Of a DNA stretch of 6,843 nt, positions 5,941 through 6,843 are shown in pieces. The stretch's first letter is position 1. Each line of letters begins with the position of its first letter. The stretch comes from an uncultured Bacteroidales bacterium. Its GTDB lineage: Bacteria; Bacteroidota; Bacteroidia; Bacteroidales; UBA932. The notes beneath the pieces are model-generated. The model was not told where the DNA came from, made no database searches, and was given only the letters and a program-made list of their open reading frames with translations. The position numbers were made by a program, and so were the translations under genes. The stretch lies in assembly GCA_946549475.1 (NCBI GenBank), contig CAMNQO010000097.1:1-6843 (forward strand), given 5' to 3'.

Positions 5941-6114
5941 CGTTCTCGTCCGTTTTCGTCCGTACTCGCCGTCTCCGCACCTTGTTTCCGTAGTCGCCGT
6001 CTCCGCACCGCCGTCTCCGTACTTCGCTTCCGCGCCGTCGTTTCGGTATCGCTGCTTCCGACCGCCGTCTCCGCACTTTGTTTCCGTAGTCGTCGTTTCC
6101 GCACCGTCGGTTTG
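5941..6114 (+). repeat. Degenerate tandem-repeat block (10-nt then 14-nt units)
   Basis: The block opens with three 10-nt units: CGTTCTCGTC, CGTTTTCGTC and CGTACTCGCC (5941-5970). From 5967 it becomes about ten 13-14-nt units with the core CGCCGTCTCCGCAC, which is exact at 5967, 5995 and 6063, and CGCCGTCTCCGTAC at 6009. Variants such as CTTGTTTCCGTAGT (5981), TTTGTTTCCGTAGT (6077) and CGTCGTTTCCGCAC (6091) fill the rest. A larger duplication is visible: 5967-6008 matches 6063-6104 at 39 of 42 bases. The unit length is not a multiple of three and some units are 13 nt, so the open frames that cross it are probably not genes. It lies between the transposase element and the end of the minus-strand gene at 6124. 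Confidence 0.8.
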
Positions 6115-6123
6115 GGGCGAGCC

Positions 6124-6843
6124 CTAACGGAGGATTTTCAGGATGTCTTCGTGGGAGGCGGCGATGCGGAGGCTGCGGGTGACTTCGGCAATGTGGCCGA
6201 TAAGCAGTTCAAGGGATTCTTCCGGAGTGTGGGAGGTTTCGAGCGAAAGGTCTGCTTCGTCCTCAAAGACGGGAAAGCCCGGGAATGCCGCCTGTGTCTG
6301 TCCTGACTGGAAAAGGCTTTCGGGGGTGCAGAAAGAGGCCACCTGCCAGCCGTTGTAGTTCATCTGCTGCCCGCGATAGACGCGGCTGATGTCGCCGGTA
6401 ACGACACGGCACTGATGCTGGAGCCGGGCGATGGCCGCGTCCGCCGCGCTTTTCTTGACTCCCAGCAAACCCCGGACTTCCCGGATGGTGATCGTCCCAC
6501 GCTCTTCCAGACAGGCCAGGATGCGCTCCCCGTTGGTGTCGGGCCGGAGCCGGGCGCGGCGGACGTTCATCAATTCGCGATACCACAGTACTGTCGCAAA
6601 GGAAGCCTTCCCGCCGCAGAGAAATTTGCCGTAGGCGATGTCGCCGTCCCGGATGCAGTCGATTTTCCAGTCCCAGGGCCCCAGCGGGTCTTCATCCCCG
6701 TCAAACCAGCAGCCCGGCCGGGTGAGTTCCTGGATGGAGTAGCCCGGGATGCTGTTGATGAAGAAGGGAACGATGCCGAGCCTCCGGATGGTGTCGGCCA
6801 TCATTCCGGCGTTGGCAATCAGCCCCTTGTCGTATTTTCCTTC
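6124..6843 (-). CDS. Winged-helix protein resembling Bacteroidales 'AlkZ-related' proteins, N-terminus cut by the window edge
   Basis: The frame is open from the right edge (first visible residues EGKYDKGLIANAG) to a TAG at 6124-6126, giving 240 visible residues. An ATG at 6804 is unlikely to be the true start because similar sequence continues upstream of it. Counting from that Met, residues 10-62 hold the conserved-looking stretch LGIVPFFINSIPGYSIQEL, CWFD, GPWDWK and AYGKF. Residues about 91-145 look like a winged helix: ERILACLEERG, then TIREVRGLLG, then a recognition helix KKSAADAAIARLQHQ, then the wing CRVVTGDISRVY. Residues 147-165 hold NYNGWQVASFCTPESLF, and the acidic tail is helical. 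This pattern resembles, from memory, proteins annotated as AlkZ-related in Bacteroides. AlkZ enzymes unhook alkylated DNA bases, but no catalytic role can be claimed here. The family assignment is moderate; that it is a real gene is firm. It converges on the transposase element. Confidence 0.75.
   Translation of the reverse strand, partial: EGKYDKGLIANAGMMADTIRRLGIVPFFINSIPGYSIQELTRPGCWFDGDEDPLGPWDWKIDCIRDGDIAYGKFLCGGKASFATVLWYRELMNVRRARLRPDTNGERILACLEERGTITIREVRGLLGVKKSAADAAIARLQHQCRVVTGDISRVYRGQQMNYNGWQVASFCTPESLFQSGQTQAAFPGFPVFEDEADLSLETSHTPEESLELLIGHIAEVTRSLRIAASHEDILKILR

Noticed and set aside
6114..6124. GGGCGAGCCC-type inverted repeat after the winged-helix gene as its terminator
   Set aside because: The stem is 3-4 bp with a 2-4-nt loop and no T-run on the minus strand.
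5893..6306. Plus-strand open frame across the tandem-repeat block
   Set aside because: Its first half is translated 14-nt repeat with an Arg/Ser/Val-rich, low-complexity product. Its second half is antisense to the winged-helix gene. The 13-14-nt units would break any conserved reading frame.

Overview
The window looks like a piece of a fairly GC-rich Bacteroidales (Bacteroidota) chromosome. The evidence is the promoter grammar, with -7 elements of the form TAnnTTTG, one of them paired with TTG 20 nt upstream. Clear Shine-Dalgarno sites are also lacking, and the proteins resemble Bacteroidales families. Genus cannot be fixed from sequence alone.

Layout from left to right. (1) The 5' part of a tRNA-Arg(UCU) gene on the minus strand runs off the left edge. 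Its promoter lies back to back with the promoter of the next gene. (2) A plus-strand pair follows: a probable lipoprotein SGNH/GDSL esterase with an N-terminal GxDLY domain, then the tRNA-dihydrouridine synthase dusB, which starts at GTG. (3) Convergent with dusB is a long minus-strand gene for a pyruvate carboxylase subunit B / oxaloacetate decarboxylase alpha-like protein. Its carboxyltransferase active site is complete, but its C-terminal biotinyl-type domain has Tyr where the biotinylated Lys should be. (4) Next comes a more A+T-rich stretch with an intact Y1 (HUH) transposase of the REP-associated / IS200-like kind. It is bracketed by two direct copies of a ~110-bp repeat, each centred on a 34-nt hairpin. 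(5) A non-coding block of degenerate 14-nt tandem repeats follows. (6) Last is a minus-strand gene, cut by the right edge, for a winged-helix protein resembling the 'AlkZ-related' proteins of Bacteroidales.

The chromosomal genes look like housekeeping or metabolic functions without an obvious shared pathway. The most interesting unit is the transposase with its flanking repeats (about 4396-5895), which has the organisation of a REPtron: a RAYT gene plus its cognate hairpin repeats. The flanks of the two copies are in direct orientation, yet the hairpin core of one copy is the reverse complement of the other (33 of 34 bases). The 8-nt loops are therefore exactly inverted relative to each other.
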